Source: JBCCGG01 sp039029395
GTDB taxonomy: Bacteria > Pseudomonadota > Alphaproteobacteria > Kiloniellales > JAKSDN01
DNA length: 64,000 nt
Reading direction: 5' to 3'
NCBI GenBank assembly: GCA_039029395.1
Contig: JBCCGG010000019.1
Location: 33,435-97,434 of the forward strand
Each line of letters starts with the position of its first letter. Position 1 is the first letter of the stretch. Positions 1-7,773 of the stretch are shown in pieces. Below the pieces are notes generated by a model. The model had not been told where the DNA came from, ran no database searches, and was given only the letters and a program-made list of their open reading frames with translations. Made by a program: the position numbers and the translations under genes.

Positions 1-2
1 AC

Positions 3-365
3 ATCGACCTGCTGTTCTTCGGCGGGGTGCGCTCGGGCACCGATGTCGCCAAGCTGGTCGGCTTGGGCGCTTGCGTCTCCGTCCTCGGCGTCGCCATGGG
101 CCTTGCTATGGGCGGCACGATTCAAGATGGCGGCTTGACGTTTTATGGCGACATGACCAGCGAGGATCGTCAATTGGCGGCTGCCAATCTGCTCAAGGCG
201 CTGGCCGGCGAGGCCTCGATCATGGCGCGCTGCACCGGCAAGACCGACGTACAGAATCTCGAGCCCGAGGATCTCCGCGCGATCACCGTGACCACGGCCC
301 GTGCCGCCGGAATCCCGCTCGCCGGCACCCAGACAATCCCCGAGGCGCCGCTGGCGGCGGAGTAG
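3..365 (+). CDS. FMN-binding glutamate synthase-like enzyme, C-terminal part (partial)
   Basis: The window opens inside this gene; only about the last 120 residues are visible and the start lies upstream. The visible part has a GGVRSGTDVAKLVGLGA segment followed by a GVAMGLAMGG loop. This is the phosphate-binding end of the FMN barrel in GltB2-type glutamate synthase-like and related FMN enzymes. The 40 C-terminal residues form a short helical tail (LRAITVTTARAAGIPLAG) that often ends such proteins. It converges on the ompH-like gene, 18 bp away. The substrate cannot be told from the tail: amidotransferase-linked glutamate synthase, a methylamine-pathway homologue and other FMN dehydrogenases remain possible. 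Confidence 0.65.
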   Translation: MDLLFFGGVRSGTDVAKLVGLGACVSVLGVAMGLAMGGTIQDGGLTFYGDMTSEDRQLAAANLLKALAGEASIMARCTGKTDVQNLEPEDLRAITVTTARAAGIPLAGTQTIPEAPLAAE

Positions 366-383
366 GGGCTTCCGTCCGACGCC

Positions 384-920
384 TCAATTGGCGGAGGTGA
401 TCTTCGGCAGCTTCTTGTCCAAGCGGTCCAAGGTTTCCTGGGTGATGTCCAGGGTATCGGCTTGAAGCATGACCACTCGGTTGGCCAGAACCAAGTCGAA
501 GCCTTTTTCATCGGCGATCTCTTGGACCACGTCCTTGACGACCACCTGAATTTCCAGCAGGCCCTTCTTGAGCTGATCTTCCTGGCGCTCGCGCAGGTCG
601 CGGGAATCCCGCTCCAGCTGGGCCAGCTTCTGGGCGAGGTCCTGACTCTTCTGGGCGTAGACCTCTTGGCTGAGAACGGACCTTTGGCGGCTCAGCTGGG
701 TGTTCTCTTGAACCAGCTGACTCTCGCGCTTGGCCAGCGCGTCACGGGCCGGCTGGCTTCTCGTATTGATATCCTTTTTCAACGCCCGGGCCGCCGAGGC
801 GGTGAGGTAAATCCGCTCCACATCGAGAATCGCCACCTTGACCCCGGCGTTTTGGGCAAGGCTCGGCCCGGTCGCGAAGCAAATCATCAGCGCCAAGAGC
901 GCGAACCGAATTAGAGGCAC
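384..920 (-). CDS. OmpH/Skp family periplasmic chaperone
   Basis: A 178-aa protein with an N-terminal signal peptide (hydrophobic LLALMICFATGPSLAQ, cut near residue 22). A VAILDVERIYLTASAARALKK strand-helix follows, then a long charged coiled coil (about residues 50-125) and a C-terminal return strand with ADEKGFDLVLANRVVMLQ. This is the Skp/OmpH layout: a trimeric periplasmic chaperone that holds unfolded outer-membrane proteins on their way to the BAM complex. The start is GTG (complement of 918-920) with a GGAGAG ribosome site about 8 bases upstream. Length fits the family (160-200 aa). It is not next to bamA or lpxD here, so it may be a second copy; that is inference. Confidence 0.85.
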   Translation of the reverse strand: MPLIRFALLALMICFATGPSLAQNAGVKVAILDVERIYLTASAARALKKDINTRSQPARDALAKRESQLVQENTQLSRQRSVLSQEVYAQKSQDLAQKLAQLERDSRDLRERQEDQLKKGLLEIQVVVKDVVQEIADEKGFDLVLANRVVMLQADTLDITQETLDRLDKKLPKITSAN

Positions 921-1033
921 CGTCTAGCTCTCCATTGTGGTCTCTCTGCCAGGGCGCGGAGACTAGCACGGCGGCCCGACGTCTTGGTAAGCAAATTTGC
1001 GAGTAAATGCGTCCTTAAGGACGGCCGTTTACC

Positions 1034-1071
1034 ATATTTCGTGGATCTGACCCAAACAGGCCACGAGATAT
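1034..1071. other. Imperfect stem-loop
   Basis: ATATTTCGTGG (1034-1044) pairs with CCACGAGATAT (1061-1071), 10 of 11 positions. It lies upstream of the zinc-ribbon gene and behind the ompH-like start. There is no T-tract, so it is not a classical terminator. An operator or chance dyad are both possible. Confidence 0.3.
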
Positions 1072-1182
1072 TGGAGAGCCCTCTTTACCCTATGCTTACA
1101 CATCTCGGTCATGATCGGCTGTGCATGAGTCAGCCATAGGCCGCCGTCAGTCGCGGCATTAGACATCGAGGATAGAGTCGAC

Positions 1183-1467
1183 GTGGGACAGCAAGAACGG
1201 ATCGACACCGCAAGGCGCATCGCGATCGCGTGGGAGAAAACCGGCATTCCGGTCACCTGCGATCTATGCGGTCATCGGGATTGGGGCCTGGTTGCCACCA
1301 ATGGCGCGGACGGGGTCGGATTCCCGCTCTGGCAGTCCTCTACGATCTATACCGGCGAGATCTACCTGACCTATGCGGTCGAATGTAAGAAATGCGGAAA
1401 CGTGCGGATGATGTCCAAGGCACGGGTTGAGGAGCTAGCCAGCAGTGAGAAAGCCACAGTCGGATAA
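1183..1467 (+). CDS. Small zinc-ribbon-like protein, unknown function
   Basis: A 94-aa protein starting at GTG. Two CxxC pairs, C26-C29 (CDLCG) and C68-C71 (CKKCG), are about 40 residues apart, the spacing of a zinc ribbon or rubredoxin-like knuckle. Between them is a Trp/Tyr-rich strand region (FPLWQSSTIYTGEIYLTY). There is no signal peptide, so it is probably cytoplasmic. Its last 23 bases overlap the next gene, which indicates translational coupling to a two-helix membrane protein. I do not recognise a named family. A zinc-binding partner or regulator of the downstream protein is a guess. Confidence 0.6.
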   Translation: MGQQERIDTARRIAIAWEKTGIPVTCDLCGHRDWGLVATNGADGVGFPLWQSSTIYTGEIYLTYAVECKKCGNVRMMSKARVEELASSEKATVG

Positions 1468-2023
1468 ACCGGACAACAAGGCGAAGGAGCTAGAAGCCCA
1501 GGCTCTGGCGACCGCCGAAAAGTCCAACGGCCACAGTCCCGGCGACGAGCTGCTTCAGGACGGCTCCAAGTCCGCGTCGCGCGAGACGGCGGCAACCGCG
1601 CCAGCCTCGCGCCAGGAGATCGGCACGATCGAGGCGGGCTCCTTGTCCGCGCAGTCGGTCTCGTTCATTAAGCCGAACAAGTACCATGCGATCGACGATA
1701 AGGAGCTCGACTATCTCATGAAGTTCGAGAAGCCCATTTCTGTCGCCGCGGCGGGCGTGTTCGCCGGCATTTTCGCTGGCACCCTATGGCCGGCCTTCAG
1801 CGCCTTTATGACGATCACCAGCGGGTCGGCCGGTCTTACGACGGGTGGCGTGATCTTTATCGTGGTCTGCGCTTGCTCCTTCGGCGCGGCGGTCGCGACC
1901 AGCGTCATGGCGTTCCGCGGCAAGTCCGATGTGGTCAAGGCGCTCGAAGCTGTGCGCAAGCGCTCCAAGCTCTACCTGCCGCCGAACCACCCGGCGGTGC
2001 CGACCGGCAGCGACGGCGTCTAG
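1445..2023 (+). CDS. Two-helix membrane protein of unknown function
   Basis: A 192-aa protein starting at GTG inside the end of the preceding gene. Residues 1-75 are hydrophilic, rich in Ala, Ser, Glu and Lys, and probably disordered. After a KYHAIDDKELDYLMKFEKPI segment come two hydrophobic helices (about 98-120 and 130-155) with a short Gly/Thr turn. The tail of about 35 residues is basic then Pro-rich (RKRSKLYLPPNHPAVPTG). The layout suggests an inner-membrane hairpin with both ends on the cytoplasmic side. It is coupled to the zinc-ribbon gene upstream and followed by a clear terminator, so the two form a two-gene unit. I do not recognise the family. Confidence 0.6.
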   Translation: MRKPQSDKPDNKAKELEAQALATAEKSNGHSPGDELLQDGSKSASRETAATAPASRQEIGTIEAGSLSAQSVSFIKPNKYHAIDDKELDYLMKFEKPISVAAAGVFAGIFAGTLWPAFSAFMTITSGSAGLTTGGVIFIVVCACSFGAAVATSVMAFRGKSDVVKALEAVRKRSKLYLPPNHPAVPTGSDGV

Positions 2024-2053
2024 CGCTAGATCCAAGCTTAGCCGAAAGTCGCG

Positions 2054-2082
2054 AAAGAGCCCGTATCAATACGGGCTCTTTT
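2054..2082 (+). terminator. Rho-independent terminator after the zinc-ribbon/membrane pair
   Basis: A perfect 13-bp stem, AAAGAGCCCGTAT (2054-2066) with ATACGGGCTCTTT (2069-2081), has a two-base gap and ends in a short T run. It lies 30 bases after the stop of the membrane protein and ahead of a converging gene. The A-run on the other strand could make it work in both directions. Confidence 0.85.
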
Positions 2083-2162
2083 CTATTGCGGCGGTTGTTA
2101 AAATGAAAAACGGCGGCCCTTCATTGCCTCCGCTGTAGTCCTACTCTCAAGTCTCTTTCTAA

Positions 2163-5100
2163 TTAGGCTAAAGGTCTGCGGCTCGCCCCGGGCTTGCGCA
2201 TCTTGATGCGGATCACGTCGGGGCTGACCGGGGGCGGTTCGCTCTCGACCGGCGGACGCTCGCGCTGGATGATCGGGATCAGGTGGCTGGCCACGCTCGG
2301 TACTTTTGAATTGCCGGCTTGAGCCTGACGCGGCGGCCGGGCAGGGCCACGGACCTTCACTCGCCGCTCGGGCGCGCCTTCGCTCGCTTGGGCGGCGACG
2401 GTCTCCGGCGCGATCTCTTTCCGAGCGATAGCAACGATGAAACTTGGTTGCTGGACATTTCCGTCACGGCCAAGGGACCTGACCTTGACGCCCCTACCGG
2501 TCTGGCGCGACCACTCTTCGATCGGCACCTCGAAGGTGTCGTCCGGTTGCGTGCTTTGAGGCTCGGCCGCGCTTTGGTCGACCGCATGGCTCTCGGCGAA
2601 GGCTGCCTCGTGCTCGGCGCTGATGCCAGCCGCCGCTTGCTCGGTCTCCGGCGATTCCGGTGCCGGCGCGCTGTCGTCGATCGGGGACTCGGGCGCGCCG
2701 TACTTGGCGGCCGGCTGGGCGTCGCGGGCGGCACGCGCTAACTCTTCCTGAGCCTCGCGCTTGGCTTGAGCCTTGGCGCGGCGAATCTCTTCCTCGGTCT
2801 CGCGCTTGGCGACCTCGGCGGCGCGGCGCATCTCTTCCTCGGCTTCGCGGCGCGCCTGCTCGGCGGCACGGCGCAGATCCTGCTCGGCCTGGCGCTTGGC
2901 CTCCTCGGCGGCGCGCTTGCGCTCTTCCTCGGAGCGGCGCTTGGCAGTCTCGGCGGCGCGCTGCAGCTGCTGCTCGGCTTCCTGACGGGCCTCTTGTGCA
3001 GCCTTGGCCTTGGCTTCCTCGGCCTCTTGGCGAACCTGCTCGAGGGCGCGGGTCTTTTCTTCCTCGGCGCGCTTGTGGGCTTCCTCCGCCGCCTTGGCCT
3101 TGGCCTCCTCGGCCTTGATGCGGGCCTCTTCGGCGGCCTGACGCTTTTCCTCCTCGGCCTTCTGGTGGGCTTCCTCTCGGGCCTTGCGCAGCTCTTCCTT
3201 GAGCTTCTCCTTGGCTTCCATGGAGGCGGCAAGCAGCTCGGCTTCCAGGCGCTGCTTCTCCTGCTCCATGGCTTGGCGCAGCTCTTGCTCGGCCTTGCGC
3301 TTGGTCTCCTCGGCGGCGGTCCGCTTCTGGTCCTCGGCCTGCCACTTCTGCTCGAGCTCCTTGAGGCGCTTGGTCTCCTCGGCCTTCCAGGCAGCCTCGG
3401 CGTCCTTGAGCCGTTGGGCCGATTCGGCCTTTAGCTGGGCCTCGGCCTGGGCCAGCTTCTGGGCCTCGTCCTGCTTGCGCTTGGCCTCCTCGGCGACCAG
3501 GCGGCGTTCTTCCTCGGCCTTGCGGTGCGCTTCCTCGGCCGCCAGGCGCTTTTCTTCCTCGGCGCGGCGATTGTCTTCAGCTTGGCCGAGCTTGCTCTCG
3601 AGCTCATTCAGGAGCTGCTTCTTCTCCTCGGCCAGGCGGCGCTCTTCCTTGTCTCGGCGCTCGGTTTCGGCTTGCTTGAGGCGGCGTTCCTCGGCCGCCA
3701 GGCGCTCGGCCTCTTGGGCGGCCAGGCGCTTTTCCTCCTCGGCGCGGCGCTTGGCTTCCTCGGCCTCGAGGCGCTTTTCCTCCTCGGCCAGACGCTTGGA
3801 CTCCGCTTCGGCGAGCCGCTCTTTGTGCTCTTGCTCAAGCTTGCTCTTGAGTTCCGCCAGGCGCCGCTTTTCCTCCTCGCGCCAGCGGCTCTCGGCCTGC
3901 TGCAGGCGGGCCTCGTGCTCGACGCGGCGGCGCTCTTCCTCGGCGGCCAGTCGCTTTTCCTGCTCCTCGGTCCACTTGGCCCGCTCGGCCGCCAGGCGCT
4001 CCTGCTCGGCCGCCAGGCGGAGCGTTTCCTCCTCGGCCTGCTTCTTGGCGAGCTCCTGGGCGCGCAGGCGCTCTTCCTCGACCTTGCGCGCGGCCTCCTG
4101 CTCGGCGCGTTGACGTTCTTGCTCGACCCGGCGCGCGGCCTCCTGCTCGGCGCGTTGGCGCTCGCTCTCGGCTTGCTGGCGTGCCTCGGTCTCGGCCTGC
4201 TTGATGCGCTCCTCGGCCTGGCGTTTGGCGTCCGCTTCGGCCTGTTTGATCTGCTCCTCGGCGCGCCGGCGGGCCTCTTCCTCGCTGCGCTTGCGGGCTT
4301 CCTCGGCCTGGGCCCGGGCATCCTCGGCGACCCGGCGATTCTCCTGTTCGGCGCGGGCGCGGGCGTCCTCGACGGCTTGCTGCTTTTCTTGCTCGGCGCG
4401 CTTGTGGGCCTCTTCGACGGCTTGCTGCTTTTCCGACTCCGCTTGCCGACGGGCCTCCTCGAGCGCCTTCTGAGCCTGCTCCTCGGCCAAGCGTTTGGCC
4501 TCGGCCTCGACCGCCTTGATCTGCTCCTCGGCCCGGCGGCGTGCATCTTCGGCACCGCGCTGGCGTTCTTCCTCGGCCTTGGACTTGGCGTGCTCGGCGA
4601 GCCGCTGTTTTTCCTCTTCCGCCTGTTCGGCGAGTCGAAGCTTCTCCTCTTCGGCGCGCTTGCGGGCCTCTTCGACGGCCTGCTGCTTTTCCGCCTCGGC
4701 TCGTTTGCGGGCTTCCTCGACGGCCTGCTGCTTTTCCGCTTCGGCCTGCTTGCGGGCCTGCTCGAGAGCCTTTTGAGCCTGCTCCTCGGCCAGGCGCTTG
4801 GCCTCCTGTTCGGCTCGCTTGAGCTGCTCCTCAGCCTGATTGCGGGCCTGTGCCTCGCTGCGCTTGCGTTCTTCCTCAGCTTGGGCGAGCGCCTGTTCGG
4901 CGTGCCTGCGCTTTTCCTCTTCAGCCTTGAGGCGCGCGGTCTCGACCGCCCGGCGCTTCTCCTCTTCGGCCCTGACCCGAGCTTCCTCGACCGCTTGCTG
5001 CTTTTCCTTCTCGGCCTGCCGGCGGGCGTCCTCGATGGCTTCGCGCGCTTGGCGCTCGGCTTGGGATTTTGCCTCTTCCTTGGCCCGCTTGATTTCCTCT

Positions 5101-6044
5101 TCCAGGCGCTGCTGCAGCTCTTGAGCTGCCTGTTCGCGCGCCTGCTTCTCCTCGAGGATCTTTTGCTCGGCTTCCTGCTCCAGACGCTGGCGCTCTTCTT
5201 CGGCGCGGCGCTGCTGCTCGGCGGCCATCGCCAGGCGCTGCTCTTCCTCCACCTTGAGCCGCGCTTCGACCTGGGCTAGGCGCGCATGCTCCTCGGCTTT
5301 GAGGCGGGCCTCAAATTCGACCAGGCGCTTTTCCTCTTCGGCGCGCCAGCGATCCTCGGCTTCGGAGAGCCGGGCCTCGAGCTCTTCCTTTTGCTTGGCT
5401 TGCTTTGCAGGTGCGTCCTCTTCCTCCCCGCCGGACGACTTCGTCCAGGGATCGAGCACGTTGCTGCCGGCCGCCATCTTGGCGGCGATCGCCGGGTCGG
5501 TCGGCGTTGCGGTCCCGGCCTTGCAATCGACTTCCAGATCGAATAGCGCGATCGTGGTGGCGACACCGTAGCCGTCGGTGTCGATGTTCAACACACGCAC
5601 CGTCAGCGTGTAGCTATTTTGATAGGTCTCCGGCGGCGAAAAGGTAAGCTGGCTGAGGTGCAGCGGCGTCAGGGACCACGTCAGATCGGAATTGTTTTTG
5701 CCGGCCGAGAGGCGTGATCCACCCGGCACGCCTTCGATGATGATCGAAAGCTCGGAGATCAGATCGGCGTCGTCGAGGCAGGCAATGATGTTGAGCGGAA
5801 TGATCGGAAGAGAAGCGCTGGTATGCGTCTCGCCGTCCGACGTCTCGACATCGCCGGTAGGACCGGGCGTCGATTCGGGCGTGATGGGCGAGGGGCTTTC
5901 CAAGTCTCGTCTCTCCAAGCGGGCCCAACGCAGCGACCCCGCGGCTGTTGAAGAGCCGCCGGCTGCGTCGAGATCAGGAGAATTCTGGGCTGTAATGGTG
6001 AAGGATTGGTTGCCACGGGGCTGCCAGATCGCGGTTTTGGGCAC
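2163..6044 (-). CDS. Giant coiled-coil protein with N-terminal cadherin-like domain
   Basis: A 1293-aa protein. Residues 1-80 are low-complexity. Residues about 80-172 form a beta domain containing GVPGGSRLSAGKNNSDLTWS and LTPLHLSQLTFSPP; this pattern is well known from the cadherin/Ig-like repeats of large alphaproteobacterial RTX and adhesin proteins. Residues about 210-1100 are an almost unbroken Ala/Glu/Arg/Lys/Gln helix of EEARRRAEEEKR-type repeats, either a long coiled coil or a single stable helix. An internal duplication of about 101 residues (303 bp) is visible between copies near 4754-4805 and 4451-4502. The C-terminal 190 residues are Pro-rich and basic. There is no signal peptide or membrane segment. 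A cytoskeletal, polar-scaffold or TolA-like spacer role is possible; none is shown. Confidence 0.8.
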   Translation of the reverse strand: MPKTAIWQPRGNQSFTITAQNSPDLDAAGGSSTAAGSLRWARLERRDLESPSPITPESTPGPTGDVETSDGETHTSASLPIIPLNIIACLDDADLISELSIIIEGVPGGSRLSAGKNNSDLTWSLTPLHLSQLTFSPPETYQNSYTLTVRVLNIDTDGYGVATTIALFDLEVDCKAGTATPTDPAIAAKMAAGSNVLDPWTKSSGGEEEDAPAKQAKQKEELEARLSEAEDRWRAEEEKRLVEFEARLKAEEHARLAQVEARLKVEEEQRLAMAAEQQRRAEEERQRLEQEAEQKILEEKQAREQAAQELQQRLEEEIKRAKEEAKSQAERQAREAIEDARRQAEKEKQQAVEEARVRAEEEKRRAVETARLKAEEEKRRHAEQALAQAEEERKRSEAQARNQAEEQLKRAEQEAKRLAEEQAQKALEQARKQAEAEKQQAVEEARKRAEAEKQQAVEEARKRAEEEKLRLAEQAEEEKQRLAEHAKSKAEEERQRGAEDARRRAEEQIKAVEAEAKRLAEEQAQKALEEARRQAESEKQQAVEEAHKRAEQEKQQAVEDARARAEQENRRVAEDARAQAEEARKRSEEEARRRAEEQIKQAEADAKRQAEERIKQAETEARQQAESERQRAEQEAARRVEQERQRAEQEAARKVEEERLRAQELAKKQAEEETLRLAAEQERLAAERAKWTEEQEKRLAAEEERRRVEHEARLQQAESRWREEEKRRLAELKSKLEQEHKERLAEAESKRLAEEEKRLEAEEAKRRAEEEKRLAAQEAERLAAEERRLKQAETERRDKEERRLAEEKKQLLNELESKLGQAEDNRRAEEEKRLAAEEAHRKAEEERRLVAEEAKRKQDEAQKLAQAEAQLKAESAQRLKDAEAAWKAEETKRLKELEQKWQAEDQKRTAAEETKRKAEQELRQAMEQEKQRLEAELLAASMEAKEKLKEELRKAREEAHQKAEEEKRQAAEEARIKAEEAKAKAAEEAHKRAEEEKTRALEQVRQEAEEAKAKAAQEARQEAEQQLQRAAETAKRRSEEERKRAAEEAKRQAEQDLRRAAEQARREAEEEMRRAAEVAKRETEEEIRRAKAQAKREAQEELARAARDAQPAAKYGAPESPIDDSAPAPESPETEQAAAGISAEHEAAFAESHAVDQSAAEPQSTQPDDTFEVPIEEWSRQTGRGVKVRSLGRDGNVQQPSFIVAIARKEIAPETVAAQASEGAPERRVKVRGPARPPRQAQAGNSKVPSVASHLIPIIQRERPPVESEPPPVSPDVIRIKMRKPGASRRPLA

Positions 6045-6194
6045 ACGCAGGAGCGATCTCCCCTCGGCACCGGCATGGTGACGGGCTGACGTTCTCTTTT
6101 GGGCTGCTGGCGTGACGTGTTCCGCTATCGGCGACTTAGCGATCGTGCGTCGAACCTACCCGAGTCGGCGTCGACGAAGCGCTTGTGCTCGGCG

Positions 6195-6217
6195 CCCGCC
6201 CCGGGGGGAGGGGCGGG
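6195..6217 (-). other. GC-rich hairpin between XRE regulator and coiled-coil gene
   Basis: CCCGCCCC (6195-6202) pairs with GGGGCGGG (6210-6217) across a 7-base loop, just beyond the stop of the XRE gene on the minus strand. No T-tract follows, so termination would need Rho or be weak. Confidence 0.4.
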
Positions 6218-6236
6218 TGTCATGTTTGCGCCGGGG

Positions 6237-6662
6237 TTAGCGGGTCGCGATCGAGCGGATGAGCGAGAAAATGTGCTTACGTAGCTGGGAATCCTCGATC
6301 TGATAGTAGGCCCGAACGAGCTCTAGGGTCTCGCGCTTGGACATGGGGTCCTCAAGCTTGGCACCGCCGCTGGCGCCGCGCTTGCCCCAACCGGGCATGG
6401 GTGAGTTCTCGGGTGGCGAGAAATCATCCAGGTCTTCGAAGAAGTAGGTGATCGGCACACCGAGCACCTGCGCGAGGTGGACCAATCGCCCAACCGAGAT
6501 CCGGTCAATTCCGCGCTCGTATTTTTGAATCTGCTGAAAGCTCAGATTCAAAGATTCCCCTAGACGAGTCTGGCTCATGCCCAGTAGTATACGCCTCTCG
6601 CGAAGGCGACCACCGACATGCGAGTCGACGTATGCCGTTCGCGCATCCCTACGACTACCCAT
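6237..6662 (-). CDS. XRE-family transcriptional regulator
   Basis: A 141-aa protein with a helix-turn-helix at about residues 17-72: GGRLRERRILLGMSQTRLGE, then the recognition helix LSFQQIQKYERGIDRISVGR. The tail LGVPITYFFEDL with a short C-terminal helix (LVRAYYQIEDSQLRKHIFSL) is typical of the alphaproteobacterial XRE regulators of the PraR/PhrR type, which control symbiosis, stress or polymer genes in relatives. It acts as a cytoplasmic DNA-binding dimer. It faces an AT-rich gap that could hold its operator. It may control the coiled-coil gene downstream on the same strand, but nothing in the sequence proves this. Confidence 0.88.
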   Translation of the reverse strand: MGSRRDARTAYVDSHVGGRLRERRILLGMSQTRLGESLNLSFQQIQKYERGIDRISVGRLVHLAQVLGVPITYFFEDLDDFSPPENSPMPGWGKRGASGGAKLEDPMSKRETLELVRAYYQIEDSQLRKHIFSLIRSIATR

Positions 6663-7246
6663 AGATTTTCCTCCCTAGTCTTTGATAGTACGAAATTTTA
6701 ATCACGCGTTGATTGTAGGGAAGCCGTGAGAAATTCGCAACTCTTTGAAGTGCTCAGGCGTAACGATCAAACTATTGCTCTTTGCAGTCGAGTGTTCGCT
6801 TTAAAGTTCTATGAACTGTAATTTAAGATACTGAAATTAATTACTAAATTTTTCTAGGTGGTAGTTGTGGTAGGGAAGCCTACCAGGATGAGTAGGATTT
6901 TGCGTGGGCTGCGTCCAGTCTCTACAAGCAACTTTTGAGACACCAATGCCGACCAAGTGAGATACTTTGGTGTGAAATAGATCCTACAATCGAATCCGAT
7001 GAACTAGGGTTTAGGTTTGGTGTATTGGTCTTATCGAGCACGCGAAGCGCAGGAGCGGGTGATATCCTAGGTCTCAAAAGCCCAATTATAAATAGCATAC
7101 ATGCTTTGAAACGGTGGCACCTCCAGTGGGCAAAATTGTGGAACGCCGACCCGGCGGACGGGTCGGCGCCCAGAGTTGCCTAGGTGCGCGCGCCCGGACT
7201 AGCTGGCGGGGCGCGCGTACCTAGACGGATTTACCGTGGAGGATCC
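6663..7246. other. AT-rich gene-poor stretch
   Basis: This stretch holds no convincing gene. Its first 480 bases are clearly AT-richer than the neighbours, then composition switches abruptly to GC. A small dyad AGTTC-TAT-GAACT (6805-6817) lies in the presumed control region of the XRE gene. The only ORF (6935-7183, TTG start) has no ribosome site and no family look. The GC-rich end holds two strong hairpins listed separately. It could be the eroded remains of an insertion. Confidence 0.5.
7144..7223. repeat. Two consecutive GC-rich palindromes
   Basis: CGCCGACCC (7144-7152) pairs with GGGTCGGCG (7160-7168), loop 7. TAGGTGCGCGCGCCC (7181-7195) pairs with GGGCGCGCGTACCTA (7209-7223), 14 of 15 positions, loop 13. 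Neither has a T-tract. They sit between the AT-rich stretch and the end of the small minus-strand gene. They may end that transcript or mark the edge of a past insertion. Confidence 0.55.
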
Positions 7247-7426
7247 TCAGGCGTGCTGCCGCAGAAAGTCTTTAATCGGAGCGTTGCGCTGGGCAACTTC
7301 TTCGTCGAGCGCTTCGCAAGCCGCGCCGATCAGCGTAGCGGCCAGATACAGATTTTGCCGGTTGGCTTCCGTCAGCAAGGTCTCCAGGCAGGCTTTGAGT
7401 GCAGGTGTCGAAGCAGGAGCGTTCAT
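7247..7426 (-). CDS. Small conserved-looking protein, 59 aa
   Basis: A 59-aa protein beginning MNAPASTPALKAC. This start (ATG at the complement of 7424-7426) is preferred over an upstream one because a GAGGGGA ribosome site sits about 9 bases before it. The chain is helical (LETLLTEANRQNLYLAATLI, then ACEALDEEVAQ) with no membrane segment. Small helical proteins of this kind are common in Rhodospirillales and have no assigned role. It is divergent from the Crp/Fnr gene with a palindrome in the shared upstream region. Function unknown. Confidence 0.55.
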   Translation of the reverse strand: MNAPASTPALKACLETLLTEANRQNLYLAATLIGAACEALDEEVAQRNAPIKDFLRQHA

Positions 7427-7773
7427 GGAGTCTGTCCCCTCAGTCTTGTGTTTGTTTGTTTTCACGGGAATTGATCAATTTCCCGGTCAATTTGGCAAGG
7501 CAGCCTCCTAAAAAGGGTAGGTAGCGACACAGGCCGCAGTCTGTGAATTACCTCACAGGAACGCGGCTTTTGACCGGTTTTGCTGCCCTCCACATGATGT
7601 TACGTCCATCCAAGGTAAGGTGATCCATTGGATGCGCAATTCAAAAGAGAAAACGGCGCTTCGGCGCGAGAGCCAGATGGTTCCGGCATTGAAACATTCG
7701 CTTGTGTGAACGCTGTGGCTTGGCACTATATCCCAATCGGCTAGAGCGGAAGGCCGATTTGAGCGGAAACGGC
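7427..7773. promoter_or_regulatory. Divergent control region with palindrome at 7465-7485
   Basis: No gene lies here. CGGGAATTGATCAATTTCCCG (7465-7485 as a whole) is a near-perfect palindrome around TTGATCAA. The half-site TTGAT recalls the Fnr/FixK box, but the usual four-base spacer is missing, so it is only a candidate operator. A second small dyad, ATCCATTGGAT, lies at about 7622-7632. Either could serve the Crp/Fnr regulator itself. Confidence 0.4.

Noticed and set aside
2766..3434. Second long antisense ORF opposite the coiled-coil gene
   Set aside because: Same cause: GC-rich repeat DNA leaves several frames open. No domain or start signal supports it.
3600..5200. Tandem repeats considered as a CRISPR array or minisatellite
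   Set aside because: The repeats are in-frame codons of variable length and spacing with no unique spacers of constant size; they encode the coiled coil.
3525..5279. 584-aa Leu-rich ORF on the plus strand
   Set aside because: It is the antisense shadow of the Ala/Glu/Arg-repeat coding region; its repetitive LFLLGALxGL pattern mirrors the repeats and it has no ribosome site.
6935..7183. 82-aa ORF in the AT-rich gap
   Set aside because: TTG start, no ribosome site, no recognisable family, and its end runs through strong palindromes.
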